From Streptomyces brevispora (GTDB lineage: Bacteria > Actinomycetota > Actinomycetes > Streptomycetales > Streptomycetaceae): 64,000 nucleotides of DNA. The notes below the pieces were generated by a model that was given only the letters and a program-made list of their open reading frames with translations, was not told the origin of the DNA and did not search any database. The DNA lies in assembly GCF_007829885.1 (NCBI RefSeq), contig NZ_VIWW01000001.1, positions 1,240,001 to 1,304,000 on the forward strand, written 5' to 3'. Each line of letters begins with the position of its first letter. The stretch's first letter is position 1. Both the position numbers and the translations under genes were made by a program. Shown in pieces: positions 42,073 through 50,119 of the stretch.

Positions 42073-42953
42073 TTCCGCACGAAGAGATCAAGGTCCCTGT
42101 CGCCGGAGGCGAGTTGGCGGCCGTGCGCTGGCCGGCCGCCGGTCCGGACGCGCCGGTGGTGGTCGCGCTGCACGGCATCACGGCCAACGCGCTGTCCTGG
42201 GGCCCGGTGGCCCGGCTGCTGGCCGGCCGCGTCACACTGATCGCCCCGGACCTGCGTGGCCGGGCGGGGAGTTCGGGACTTCCCGGCCCGTACGGCATCG
42301 CCGGGCACGCCGACGACGTCGCCGCCCTGACCGAGGCCCTGGGCCTGGACCGGGTGGTGCTGGCGGGCCACTCGATGGGGGCGTTCGTGGCGGCGCTGGC
42401 CGCGGTACGCCATCCGGACCGCTTCGGGCCGCTGCTGCTCGTCGACGGCGGGATTGGCTTCCCGGCGCCCACGCACCTGACTCCGGACGAACTGATGACG
42501 GCGGTGATCGGTCCGGCGATGGACCGGCTGTCGATGACCTTCGCGGACCGGGCCGCCTACCGCGCCTTCTGGCAGGCGCACCCGGCGTTCGCGGGCGCCT
42601 GGTCGGACGAGGTCGACGCGTACATCCAGCGCGACCTGACGGGCGGCGAACCGGCCATGCACTCGACGTGCCGGATCGAGGCGGTCCGCACGGACGGCAT
42701 CGGCCTCTTCGACGAGGAGGTGCTCTCGGCCGTGCGGAAGCTGCCCGCCGAGGCGACGCTGCTGTGGGCGGCACGCGGTCTGATGGACGAGGAGCAGGGC
42801 CTGTACGACGAGCAGCGGCTGGCGGCGGCGGACCTGGGCGGGACCCGGCTGAGGCCGGTGGCGGTGCCGGACGTGAACCACTACACGGTACTCACGGGCG
42901 AGCGGGGCGGGCGGGAGATCGCCGACCGGCTGGTGGCGTACGCGCGCGCCTGA
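42069..42953 (+). CDS. alpha/beta hydrolase encoded with the importer
   Basis: A 294-residue cytoplasmic hydrolase. The oxyanion motif VVVALHGITANALSW, the nucleophile elbow VVLAGHSMGAFVAAL (Ser) and the late His in VPDVNHYTVLTG form the expected triad with an Asp. A helical cap lies between residues 130 and 215. Cotranslation with LivM indicates that it processes the imported compound, for example an ester, lactone or CoA-independent conjugate. It resembles general carboxylesterases and ring-fission hydrolases. The specificity cannot be read. A palindromic terminator follows. Confidence 0.88.
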   Translation: MIPHEEIKVPVAGGELAAVRWPAAGPDAPVVVALHGITANALSWGPVARLLAGRVTLIAPDLRGRAGSSGLPGPYGIAGHADDVAALTEALGLDRVVLAGHSMGAFVAALAAVRHPDRFGPLLLVDGGIGFPAPTHLTPDELMTAVIGPAMDRLSMTFADRAAYRAFWQAHPAFAGAWSDEVDAYIQRDLTGGEPAMHSTCRIEAVRTDGIGLFDEEVLSAVRKLPAEATLLWAARGLMDEEQGLYDEQRLAAADLGGTRLRPVAVPDVNHYTVLTGERGGREIADRLVAYARA

Positions 42954-43002
42954 CGGCGGACGGGCCCGGCACGGCCGCCGGGTCCGCGACCGACGGTGGA
43001 CA

Positions 43003-43026
43003 GGGTCCGGCACGCGTGCCGGACCC
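43003..43026. terminator. bidirectional terminator between convergent genes
   Basis: A perfect 24-base palindrome (GGGTCCGGCACG and its complement) lies 50 bases after the hydrolase and 23 bases after the 3' end of the depolymerase gene. It can serve both directions. Confidence 0.75.
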
Positions 43027-43048
43027 CGTACGCCGTGCGCCGCACGGA

Positions 43049-44569
43049 TCAGCCGGTGCAGCCGCTGTCCGCGATCACGAAGTACCCCGCCGGTGACTCC
43101 TTGAGGGTGTGCGTGACGAAGACGTTGTACAGGCCCATGTTCGCCTCCGAGCCGTTGGCGTAGACGTACCCGCCCGTGGTGTGGGCCCTGCCCGCGGCCA
43201 CGTGCGCGTAGTTGGTCGCGGTGAAGCACCGCGCGGTCACGCCGCCCGTGGTGACCGCCGTCACCTGGGCCGACGCGGCGGAGAGCGTCCCCGATCCGTC
43301 GACGGCCGCCACCGTGTAGCGGTAGGTGCTGCCGGCGGTGAGGCCGGTGTCCGTGTACGTCGTGCCGGCCGGGGACGCGATCTTCGTACCGTTGCGGAAC
43401 ACGGCGTACGAGGCGGCGCCCCCGACCGCGTTCCAGGACAGCGACGCGGTGGTGCCGGTGACGCCCGTGACCTTCACGCCCGCCGGGGCCGGCAGCGCCT
43501 CGCCGCCGTCGCCGCCGCCGGGGTTGCCGCCGTCCAGGCCCCAGAAGACGCCCGTGTAGTACGTCGAGCAGATCGTCTTCAGGAAGTACGCGGCCGCCGT
43601 CCCGCACTGGTCCGCGCCCGAGCCGGGGCTCACCGGAAGGCCGTGGCCCATGCCGGAGACGGAGTACGTCTCCACGGCGGGCCGCCCGGCGGAGTCGTTG
43701 TAGACGCTGCGGGTGGTGTTACCGGGGAGGGTGTCGGTGGACGACGGGGTCTGGCCGATGCCCCAGACGTCCGTCCACTGGTCGCGCAGCGCCGTGGCGT
43801 TGGCCGGGTACACCGTGTAGTCCGAGGTGCCCTGCCAGATCGCCACCCGGGGCCACGGGCCGGTGTATCCGGGATAGGCGCCGCGGACCTTGTCGCCCCA
43901 CTGGGCGGGGTTGAGCTTCTGCGGGCCCGTCTGACAGCCCGACGCGGCCGCCTGGCTCGTCGCGCACTGCGCGGGCAGCCCCGAGGCCACCGAGCCGCCC
44001 GCGAACACGTCCGGGTAGGCGGCCAGCAGGTCCGCGGTCATGCCGCCGCCCGCCGAGAGACCGGTGACGTACACCCGGCGGCCGTCCGAGCCGCGGCTCT
44101 GCTTCGCGTGCTCCACCATCTGCACGATCGACGCGGCCTCGCCCTTGCCGCGGCTGTCCTCGGCCGGGTCGAACCAGCCGAAGCAGGAGAGCGCGTTGTT
44201 CGCGGAGGTGGTCTGCGGGAAGACGACGTCGAAGCCCCACTGGTCGGCGAACTTCGGCCAGCCGGAGTTGGCGTAGTACGCGTCGGCCGTCTGGGCGCAG
44301 CCGTGCAGGGCGACGACCAGGGGCGCGTTCGCCGGGAGTCCGGCGGGGGTGTACTCGTACATCTGGAGGTTGCCGGGGTTGGAGCCGAAGCCGGTGACCT
44401 GCTGGAGGCCCCCGGCGGCAGCGGCGGCCGGCTGGGCGGCCGCCGTGGCGCTCAGCGTCGCGGCGACGAGGCCGAGGACCGCGGTGGACGCGATGCGCCG
44501 GAACAGGCGGCGCATGCGGTGCGCTCGGGGCGTTCCGGGCGGACGGTGGTGGGGGACGGATGGGCGCAC
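43049..44569 (-). CDS. secreted PHB depolymerase-family esterase with FN3 and C-terminal binding domain
   Basis: A 506-residue extracellular esterase that should hydrolyse poly(3-hydroxybutyrate) or related polyesters. A signal peptide (basic start, hydrophobic IASTAVLGLVAATLSATAAA) is followed by the catalytic domain (about 45-335). There PLVVALHGCAQTADAYY forms the oxyanion region, YVTGLSAGGGMTADLL the lipase box, and SGMGHGLPVSPG the His. A Gly-rich linker leads to one fibronectin III domain (about 360-440). A C-terminal domain (about 445-506, TNYAHVAAGRAHTTGGYVY) of the type seen in PHA depolymerases follows. GTG 44569 is chosen because GGAGG precedes it. It diverges from 3-hydroxybutyrate dehydrogenase. 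Confidence 0.9.
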   Translation of the reverse strand: MRPSVPHHRPPGTPRAHRMRRLFRRIASTAVLGLVAATLSATAAAQPAAAAAGGLQQVTGFGSNPGNLQMYEYTPAGLPANAPLVVALHGCAQTADAYYANSGWPKFADQWGFDVVFPQTTSANNALSCFGWFDPAEDSRGKGEAASIVQMVEHAKQSRGSDGRRVYVTGLSAGGGMTADLLAAYPDVFAGGSVASGLPAQCATSQAAASGCQTGPQKLNPAQWGDKVRGAYPGYTGPWPRVAIWQGTSDYTVYPANATALRDQWTDVWGIGQTPSSTDTLPGNTTRSVYNDSAGRPAVETYSVSGMGHGLPVSPGSGADQCGTAAAYFLKTICSTYYTGVFWGLDGGNPGGGDGGEALPAPAGVKVTGVTGTTASLSWNAVGGAASYAVFRNGTKIASPAGTTYTDTGLTAGSTYRYTVAAVDGSGTLSAASAQVTAVTTGGVTARCFTATNYAHVAAGRAHTTGGYVYANGSEANMGLYNVFVTHTLKESPAGYFVIADSGCTG

Positions 44570-44785
44570 GGGTGCCTCCTGGTCGTACGTGCGGGGTACG
44601 GGTTGCTGCCGGAACTTACGAGCCGCGGCTCCGCGCGCACATGTGGCAGGCGGACATCCGCGGGTGCGGGGTGTGTGCGGCGGGTCCCTTGTGCGGGCCG
44701 GGGCCGCGCGTGGCCGGGCCGCCCGGCGCCGCACCGCACCATGTACGCCGCCACCATGCCGGGGCGGGAGGGTGTGTGCACCGGC

Positions 44786-44800
44786 CCCGTGTGACACGGG
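44786..44800. promoter_or_regulatory. palindrome between PHB depolymerase and hydroxybutyrate dehydrogenase
   Basis: CCCGTGTGACACGGG has perfect 7-bp arms around one base. It lies 26 bases before the dehydrogenase start in the 256-base divergent region. It is a candidate operator, perhaps for the PucR-type regulator downstream. The rest of this region shows no gene. Confidence 0.45.
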
Positions 44801-44825
44801 CCGTGGCGTACCTACGGTGACGGCC

Positions 44826-45647
44826 ATGGAGACTTCCCGGAGACCCGATCACGAGCCCCCCGCCCCCTTCCCCGGCGGCGGACCGTCGCAGGTACCCGCA
44901 GAACCGTTCCTGGCCGGGCGGACCGCGCTGGTGACCGGTGCGGCGAGCGGTATCGGGCGGGCCTGCGCGCAGGCGCTGGCCGCGGCCGGCGCGCATGTGC
45001 ACGTCGTGGACAAGGCGGGCGAGGCCGCCAGGAGCCTGGCCGGGGAGATCGGCGGGACGGCCTGGGTGGTGGACCTGTCCGACCCCGGGGTCGTCGACAC
45101 CCTGCCGGCCCGCGTGGACGTGGTCGTCAACAACGCGGGGCTCCAGCACGTCGCCCCCGTCCACGCATTCCCGCCGGATCGCTTCGCGCTGATCCAGCGC
45201 GTCATGGTGGAGACCCCGTTCCGCATCTTGCGCAGGACCCTGCCGGGCATGTACGAACGCGGCTGGGGGCGCGTACTCAACATCTCGTCGGTGCACGGGC
45301 TGCGCGCGAGCCCGTACAAGTCGGCCTATGTGACGGCCAAGCACGCACTGGAGGGGCTGAGCAAGGTGGTGGCGCTCGAAGCGGCGGAGCACGGGGTGAC
45401 GAGCAACTGCGTCAGCCCCGGTTACGTGCGCACACCCCTGGTCGAGAACCAGATCGCCGACCAGGCCCGTACGCACGGCATCTCGGAGGAGGACGTGGTG
45501 GGGCGGGTGATGCTGGAGCGCAGCGCGATCAAGCGGCTGATCGAACCGGCGGATGTCGCCGAGGCCGTCCTTTGGCTGTGTGGGCCGCGCACCGGGCACA
45601 TCACGGGGACCTCGCTCTCCATGGACGGCGGCTGGACCGCCAACTGA
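44826..45647 (+). CDS. 3-hydroxybutyrate dehydrogenase (SDR family)
   Basis: A 273-residue NAD-dependent short-chain dehydrogenase converting (R)-3-hydroxybutyrate to acetoacetate. TALVTGAASGIGRACAQAL is the cofactor motif and VVVNNAGLQHVAPVHAFP the active-site strand. ISSVHGLRASPYKSAYVTAK contains the Ser, Tyr and Lys of catalysis, and NCVSPGYVRTPLVENQI is the substrate-loop signature typical of this enzyme. A 35-residue proline-rich N-terminal extension is unusual. ATG 44826 is used. Divergence from the secreted depolymerase suggests a module that consumes PHB released from other cells. Confidence 0.85.
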   Translation: METSRRPDHEPPAPFPGGGPSQVPAEPFLAGRTALVTGAASGIGRACAQALAAAGAHVHVVDKAGEAARSLAGEIGGTAWVVDLSDPGVVDTLPARVDVVVNNAGLQHVAPVHAFPPDRFALIQRVMVETPFRILRRTLPGMYERGWGRVLNISSVHGLRASPYKSAYVTAKHALEGLSKVVALEAAEHGVTSNCVSPGYVRTPLVENQIADQARTHGISEEDVVGRVMLERSAIKRLIEPADVAEAVLWLCGPRTGHITGTSLSMDGGWTAN

Positions 45648-45677
45648 CCGACCGCCCGGACCCGCCCCCTACGAACG

Positions 45678-47663
45678 ATGGCCGCCATGTCTGAACCGTC
45701 TCCCTCCGCCGCACCCCACCTCCGGCGTCTGTTCGACCTGCTGGCCGACGACGCGCCCGCCGAGGCGCTGGGGGCCGTCTCCTCGCAGGCACGCGGGGAC
45801 GGCGTGGCCGCCGGGGAGCTGGCCGAGGTGGAGCGGGCCACGGCCACCGCGCTGCGGATCAGGGGCGCCCTGCGCCAGCACCGGCGCCGCGAGCTCCAGC
45901 TCACCGCGCTCTTCGACACGGCGGGTGACCTGGCGGCCTCCCGCGACCTGGACGACGTGCTGAAGGCCATCGTGCGGCGGGCCAGGATGCTGCTGGGGAC
46001 GGACACGGCCTACCTCACCCTCCCGGACGAGGAGGCCGGCGACACCTACATGCGGGTGACCGACGGGTCGGTGTCGCTGCTCTTCCAGCGGCTGCGCCTC
46101 GAACTCGGCGAAGGGCTCGGCGGTCTCGTCGCGCAGACGGCGAGCCCGTACGCGAGCCCGGACTACCGCACCGACGAGCGCTTCCGTCACACGCGCAACA
46201 TCAACGCCGGGGTCCTGGACGAGGGCCTGGTCGCCATTCTGGGCGTGCCGCTGCTGCTCGGCTCCAGCCGCGGGGGTACGGGGAAGGTGATCGGCGTCCT
46301 CTTCGCGGCCGACCGGGCGCCGCGGGTCTTCAGCCCCGACGAGGTGGCCCTGCTGTGCTCGCTCGCCGCCCACGCCGCGATCGCCATCGACACCGCCCGT
46401 GCCCTGGCCGACACCACCTCCGCCCTCGCCGAACTCGCCGAGGCGAACGCCGAGCTGGCCGAGGCCAATGCCTCCGTACGGGCCCACTCGGCGGCCATGC
46501 GGCGGGCCGAGGAGTCGCACGACCGGCTGACGGACCTGGTGCTGCGCGGCAGGGACGTCAAGGACGTGGCGGCGGCCGTCGCCGGACTGCTGGACTCCCC
46601 CCTGACCATCCATGACCCGGGCGGGCGCCTGCTGGCCGCGGTCCGCCCGGACGGTACGGGCTTCGCCGCCGACAGCATGGACGCGGGGTGGCTGGCGGAG
46701 GCGGCCGAGGAGTCCCGTACGGGGGCCCGCGCCGTGCACCGCGAGGGGCGGGTGGTCTGCGCGGTGCTCGCCGGGCAGGAGCTCCTCGCCGGTCTGGTGC
46801 TGCACCGGGGCCGGCAACTGGACGACTCCGACCGCCGTCTGTTCGAGCGGTCGGCGGTGGTCACCGGACTGCTCCTGCTGCTGCGGCGCACGGTGGCCGA
46901 GACGGAGAACCGCATCCGCGGCGAACTGATCGCCGACCTGCTGACGGACACCGGCCGCGACCCGGCGGGCCTCGCGGAACGCGGCCGCCGGCTGGGCATC
47001 GACCTGGACCGCCCGCATCTGCTGCTGGTCGCGGAGACCGGCGCGCGGGAACGGCTGGCCCCGGCCGCGATGCGCTATCTGTTCGGCGGGGGCATCCATG
47101 GCGTGAGCGCCGAACACGCGGGCGCGGTGGTGCTGTTGATAGAGGCGGGCGGCTCCGGACCGGCGGCCGGCGCCGCGGCCCGCTCGGCGGCGGCCCAGCT
47201 CGGCCAGCTGGCCCAGGCACCGGTCACCGTCGCCGCCACGGGCCCCGCCCGGGGCCCGCAGGAGCTGGCCGCCGCGTACGCGGAGGCGGCGCGCTGCCTG
47301 CGGGCGATGCGGGTCCTGGGGCGTACGGGCGAGGGTGCGTGCGTGGACGAACTCGGCTTCCTGGGCGTGGTGCTGGGCAACGGGCAGGACGTCGACGGCT
47401 TCGTGTCGGCGACGCTGGGGCCACTGCTGGAGTACGACGCCCAGCGCGGCACCCACCTGGTGCGGACGCTCGGCGCGTACTTCGGCGCGGGCGGCAGCCT
47501 GATCCGGGCCAAGGACGAGCTGCATGTGCACGTGAACACGGTGGTGCAGCGGCTGGACCGGATCCAGGTGCTGCTGGGGCGGGACTGGAACGAGCCGGAC
47601 CGCGCCCTGGAGCTCCAACTGGCGCTACGCCTGCACCTGTTGTCGGGCACCCCGGACCGCTGA
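45678..47663 (+). CDS. PucR/CdaR-type regulator with GAF domain
   Basis: A 661-residue regulator. The N-terminal helical segment (1-70) is followed by a GAF domain (about 75-235, LDDVLKAIVRRARMLLGTDTAY to GVLFAADRAPRVFSPDEVALL). A coiled coil rich in ALAELAEANAELAEANA comes next, then a middle domain, and a C-terminal PucR helix-turn-helix ending with KDELHVHVNTVVQRLDRIQVLLG. It starts 30 bases after the dehydrogenase and is probably cotranscribed. By position it should control the PHB/3-hydroxybutyrate genes. The effector bound by the GAF domain is unknown. Confidence 0.88.
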   Translation: MAAMSEPSPSAAPHLRRLFDLLADDAPAEALGAVSSQARGDGVAAGELAEVERATATALRIRGALRQHRRRELQLTALFDTAGDLAASRDLDDVLKAIVRRARMLLGTDTAYLTLPDEEAGDTYMRVTDGSVSLLFQRLRLELGEGLGGLVAQTASPYASPDYRTDERFRHTRNINAGVLDEGLVAILGVPLLLGSSRGGTGKVIGVLFAADRAPRVFSPDEVALLCSLAAHAAIAIDTARALADTTSALAELAEANAELAEANASVRAHSAAMRRAEESHDRLTDLVLRGRDVKDVAAAVAGLLDSPLTIHDPGGRLLAAVRPDGTGFAADSMDAGWLAEAAEESRTGARAVHREGRVVCAVLAGQELLAGLVLHRGRQLDDSDRRLFERSAVVTGLLLLLRRTVAETENRIRGELIADLLTDTGRDPAGLAERGRRLGIDLDRPHLLLVAETGARERLAPAAMRYLFGGGIHGVSAEHAGAVVLLIEAGGSGPAAGAAARSAAAQLGQLAQAPVTVAATGPARGPQELAAAYAEAARCLRAMRVLGRTGEGACVDELGFLGVVLGNGQDVDGFVSATLGPLLEYDAQRGTHLVRTLGAYFGAGGSLIRAKDELHVHVNTVVQRLDRIQVLLGRDWNEPDRALELQLALRLHLLSGTPDR

Positions 47664-47682
47664 CGCCCCGCCCCCGCCCCCT

Positions 47683-47750
47683 GGCCGCTGGTCCTCCACG
47701 GCCGCTGGTCCTCCACGGCCGCCGCTCCTCCGTGGCCGCTACTCCTCCGG
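47683..47750. repeat. four imperfect 17-bp tandem repeats
   Basis: GGCCGCTGGTCCTCCAC occurs twice exactly (47683 and 47700), followed by two diverged copies (47717 and 47734). The last copy runs into the 3' end of the ferredoxin gene. The array separates the convergent PucR and ferredoxin genes. Confidence 0.7.
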
Positions 47751-47972
47751 AGGGAACACGACCTCCCCCGAGCCGGCCAGCGCGACCGTGATCGCCTCGA
47801 CCGGACACCCCTCGGCCGCGGCGAGGACCTGTTCATTGGCGTCGGTCTCCGGGTCGACGGGGCGGGACTGCCGGGCGGAGTCCAGCCGGAAGCCGCCCGG
47901 TGCGTGGTTCACGCACATCCCCGACCCGATGCACACGGACCGGTCGACCTCGACGCTCCACCGGTCCCCCAT
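47739..47972 (-). CDS. small 3Fe-4S-type ferredoxin
   Basis: A 77-residue ferredoxin. SVCIGSGMCVNHAPGGF gives the first cluster ligands (Cys-x5-Cys with His in place of the usual third Cys), and AAEGCPVEAITV gives the last. This is the ferredoxin type that often serves cytochrome P450s and Rieske oxygenases in actinomycetes. The ATG shares one base with the aldehyde dehydrogenase stop (TGATG), so the two are cotranslated. With the operator upstream of the dehydrogenase it may supply electrons to the CYP125-like P450 at 61306, which has no ferredoxin beside it. Confidence 0.88.
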   Translation of the reverse strand: MGDRWSVEVDRSVCIGSGMCVNHAPGGFRLDSARQSRPVDPETDANEQVLAAAEGCPVEAITVALAGSGEVVFPPEE

Positions 47973-49435
47973 CAGGCACCTCCCCCGTACCCGGCAGGCA
48001 GGTGGATCATCTTGTGCTCGAAGTACTCCCCGTACCCCTCGGGCCCGAACTCCCGCCCCACACCGGAGTTCTTGTAGCCGCCGAACGGCCCGAGCATGTC
48101 GAGGCTGAAGGTGTTCACGCTGTACGTGCCGGTCCTGACCCGGCGGGCGATGTCGATGCCGCGTTCGGTGTCGGCGGTCCAGACGCTGCCGCTGAGCCCG
48201 TACTCGGAGTCGTTGGCGATCTTCACGGCCTCGTCCTCGTCGCCGTACGGCAGCAGGCAGATGACCGGGCCGAAGATCTCCTCGCGGGCGATGCGCATGG
48301 AGTTGTCGACGTCGCCGAAGAGCGTCGGCTCGACGTACCAGCCCCGCTCCTGCGAGGCCGGACGCCCGCCCCCGGTAAGGATCTTGGCCCCCTCCTCCTG
48401 CCCGATCCGGATGTAGTCCAGGGAGCGCTGCTGCTGGCGCCGCGCGACGAGCGGTCCGAGTTCGGTGGCGGGGTCGAGCGGGTCGCCGACCTTGAGCGCA
48501 CCGGCTGCGGCGGCGAACGCCTCGGCCATCTCCTCGTACCGGGAACGCGGCACGAGAATCCGGGTCTGGGCCACGCAGGCCTGCCCGTTGATCATCCAGG
48601 CGAAGGGCACGATGCCCGCGACGGCGGCGTCCAGATCGGCGTCGGGGAGGATCACGGCGGCGGACTTCCCGCCGAGTTCCAGGGTGACGCGGGTGAGGTT
48701 GCGCGAGGCGACCTCCATGACCCGCCGCCCGGCGGCGACGGACCCGGTGAACGAGACCTTGTCGACGCCCGGATGCCCGACCAGGTACTCGCTCACCTCG
48801 CGGTCGGCCGGCAGGATCGACAGCACGCCCCCGGGCAGCCCGGACTCGGCGACGATCTCGGCCAGGATGTAGGCGTCGAGCGGCGACTCGGGCGACACCT
48901 TCAGGACGGCGGAGCACCCGGCGAGCAGCGCGGGCGCGAGCTTGGCGGCGGCGGTGAACTGCGGCACGTTCCACGGCACCACGGCCGCGACCACCCCGAC
49001 GGGCTCCCGCCGCACCAGCAGCGGCCCGAGCGCCCCGCCCCGGTGCTCCTCGTACGGGAAGGTGCGGGCGACGGTGATCGCCGCGTCCCACACCATCATC
49101 GCGGCGAGCGCCTGCACCATGACGCTGGAGCTGTACGGGGTGCCGTTCTCCGAGCTGATGACCCGGGCGATCTCCTCGTACCGCACGGCGAACGCGTCCT
49201 TGATCCGCGTGACGACGTCGATCCGCTCGGCCGGCGTCATCCGGGGCCAGGGCCCCTCGTCGAACGCCCGCCGGGCGGCGGCGACCGCCCGGTCCACATC
49301 CCCCTCGGCGGCGTGCGGCACCCGGCCGATGACCTGCTCGGTGTGCGGGGAGATGACCTCGATGACTTCCCGCCCGAGCGGATCGACCAACTCCCCGCCG
49401 ACGAACAGTTTTCCGTGTTCGACAAACTCGCTCAT
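47972..49435 (-). CDS. aldehyde dehydrogenase family enzyme
   Basis: A 487-residue NAD(P)-dependent aldehyde dehydrogenase. VVAAVVPWNVPQFTAAAKLAP forms the cofactor site, VSFTGSVAAGRRVM and LELGGKSAAVIL carry the general base Glu, and WMINGQACVAQTRILVPRS carries the nucleophilic Cys. EEIFGPVICLLPY follows. Its length is standard. As I recall it, the sequence resembles Rv0223c of Mycobacterium tuberculosis, which is in the KstR regulon. The 17-bp palindrome at 49520 lies 85 bases upstream. It could oxidise the side-chain aldehyde formed by a CYP125-type enzyme; that link is inference. Confidence 0.9.
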   Translation of the reverse strand: MSEFVEHGKLFVGGELVDPLGREVIEVISPHTEQVIGRVPHAAEGDVDRAVAAARRAFDEGPWPRMTPAERIDVVTRIKDAFAVRYEEIARVISSENGTPYSSSVMVQALAAMMVWDAAITVARTFPYEEHRGGALGPLLVRREPVGVVAAVVPWNVPQFTAAAKLAPALLAGCSAVLKVSPESPLDAYILAEIVAESGLPGGVLSILPADREVSEYLVGHPGVDKVSFTGSVAAGRRVMEVASRNLTRVTLELGGKSAAVILPDADLDAAVAGIVPFAWMINGQACVAQTRILVPRSRYEEMAEAFAAAAGALKVGDPLDPATELGPLVARRQQQRSLDYIRIGQEEGAKILTGGGRPASQERGWYVEPTLFGDVDNSMRIAREEIFGPVICLLPYGDEDEAVKIANDSEYGLSGSVWTADTERGIDIARRVRTGTYSVNTFSLDMLGPFGGYKNSGVGREFGPEGYGEYFEHKMIHLPAGYGGGA

Positions 49436-49519
49436 GGCTGCTGCCTCCCGCGACGCGGCACGTGACCCGACTCGTTGACTGAATTCTTCGTTCTGCGTCC
49501 GGCATACATCCGAACAACA

Positions 49520-49536
49520 GCTGACTACATGTCAGA
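49520..49536. promoter_or_regulatory. 17-bp palindrome, copy 3 (one mismatch)
   Basis: GCTGACTACATGTCAGA, read on the other strand as TCTGA-N7-TCAGC, matches the shared pattern except at the outermost base. It sits in the divergent region between the aldehyde dehydrogenase and the VOC protein gene. Confidence 0.55.
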
Positions 49537-49550
49537 ACTGATACCAGTTC
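49535..49550. promoter_or_regulatory. second palindrome overlapping copy 3
   Basis: GAACTGATACCAGTTC has perfect 6-bp arms around four bases and overlaps the previous palindrome by two bases. Two regulators or a composite site could compete here. It is not a KstR-spaced site. Confidence 0.4.
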
Positions 49551-49646
49551 CAGTTCCAGGAGTCCACGGCCGGGACATGGCCGAAGCGTGGCCGGACGCC
49601 TCCGGAACCACTCCCGCGGCACGGCCCACCGGGCAGACTGGCCTCC

Positions 49647-50018
49647 ATGACCGCCTCCCTGCACCACATCGTCATCGACACCCACGACCTGCCCGCCCTG
49701 GCCCGTTTCTGGGCGGCCGTACTGAAGTGGCGCATCCTGTCCGAGCGGGAGCGGGAGGTCGTGATCGGCCCGGACGCGGCAGCCCCGGTGGGCATCTGCT
49801 TCATGCCCGCGCCCGAGACGAAGTCCGTGAAGAACCGTCTGCACCTCGATCTGACCACGCAACCCTCCGAGGGGGAGGCGGAGATCGAGCGCATCCTCGC
49901 ACTGGGCGCGCGCCGGGTGGAGATCGGACAGACCGGCGAGGAGTCGTGGACCGTACTCGCGGACCCGGAGGGCAATGAGTTCTGCGTCGTGCGGCCGAAG
50001 GCCACCCTGATCGGATAG
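49647..50018 (+). CDS. VOC-family (glyoxalase-like) protein
   Basis: A 123-residue VOC-fold protein. LHHIVIDTHDLPALARFWAAVL is the first beta-alpha-beta-beta-beta module with a metal-type His. KNRLHLDLTTQ and the terminal WTVLADPEGNEFCVV provide the second module with His and Glu. Actinomycetes carry many such small proteins, serving as isomerases, dioxygenase relatives or drug-binding proteins. It is divergent from the aldehyde dehydrogenase and may share the operators at 49520-49550. No reaction can be assigned. Confidence 0.88.
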   Translation: MTASLHHIVIDTHDLPALARFWAAVLKWRILSEREREVVIGPDAAAPVGICFMPAPETKSVKNRLHLDLTTQPSEGEAEIERILALGARRVEIGQTGEESWTVLADPEGNEFCVVRPKATLIG

Positions 50019-50035
50019 TCGACCGGGGCTACCAC

Positions 50036-50049
50036 TGGAACAAGTTCTC
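50036..50049. promoter_or_regulatory. KstR-like operator upstream of the MBL hydrolase
   Basis: TGGAACAAGTTCTC keeps the AACnnGTT core and the first T; only the last A is replaced. It lies 70 bases before the MBL-fold gene and 17 bases after the VOC stop. Confidence 0.55.
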
Positions 50050-50119
50050 GTTACAGTGGACGCGGCGCGCCGTGGCCGTACCCCGCACGCCGCCGAGACC
50101 GCGGAGAGATGGGGAGTCC

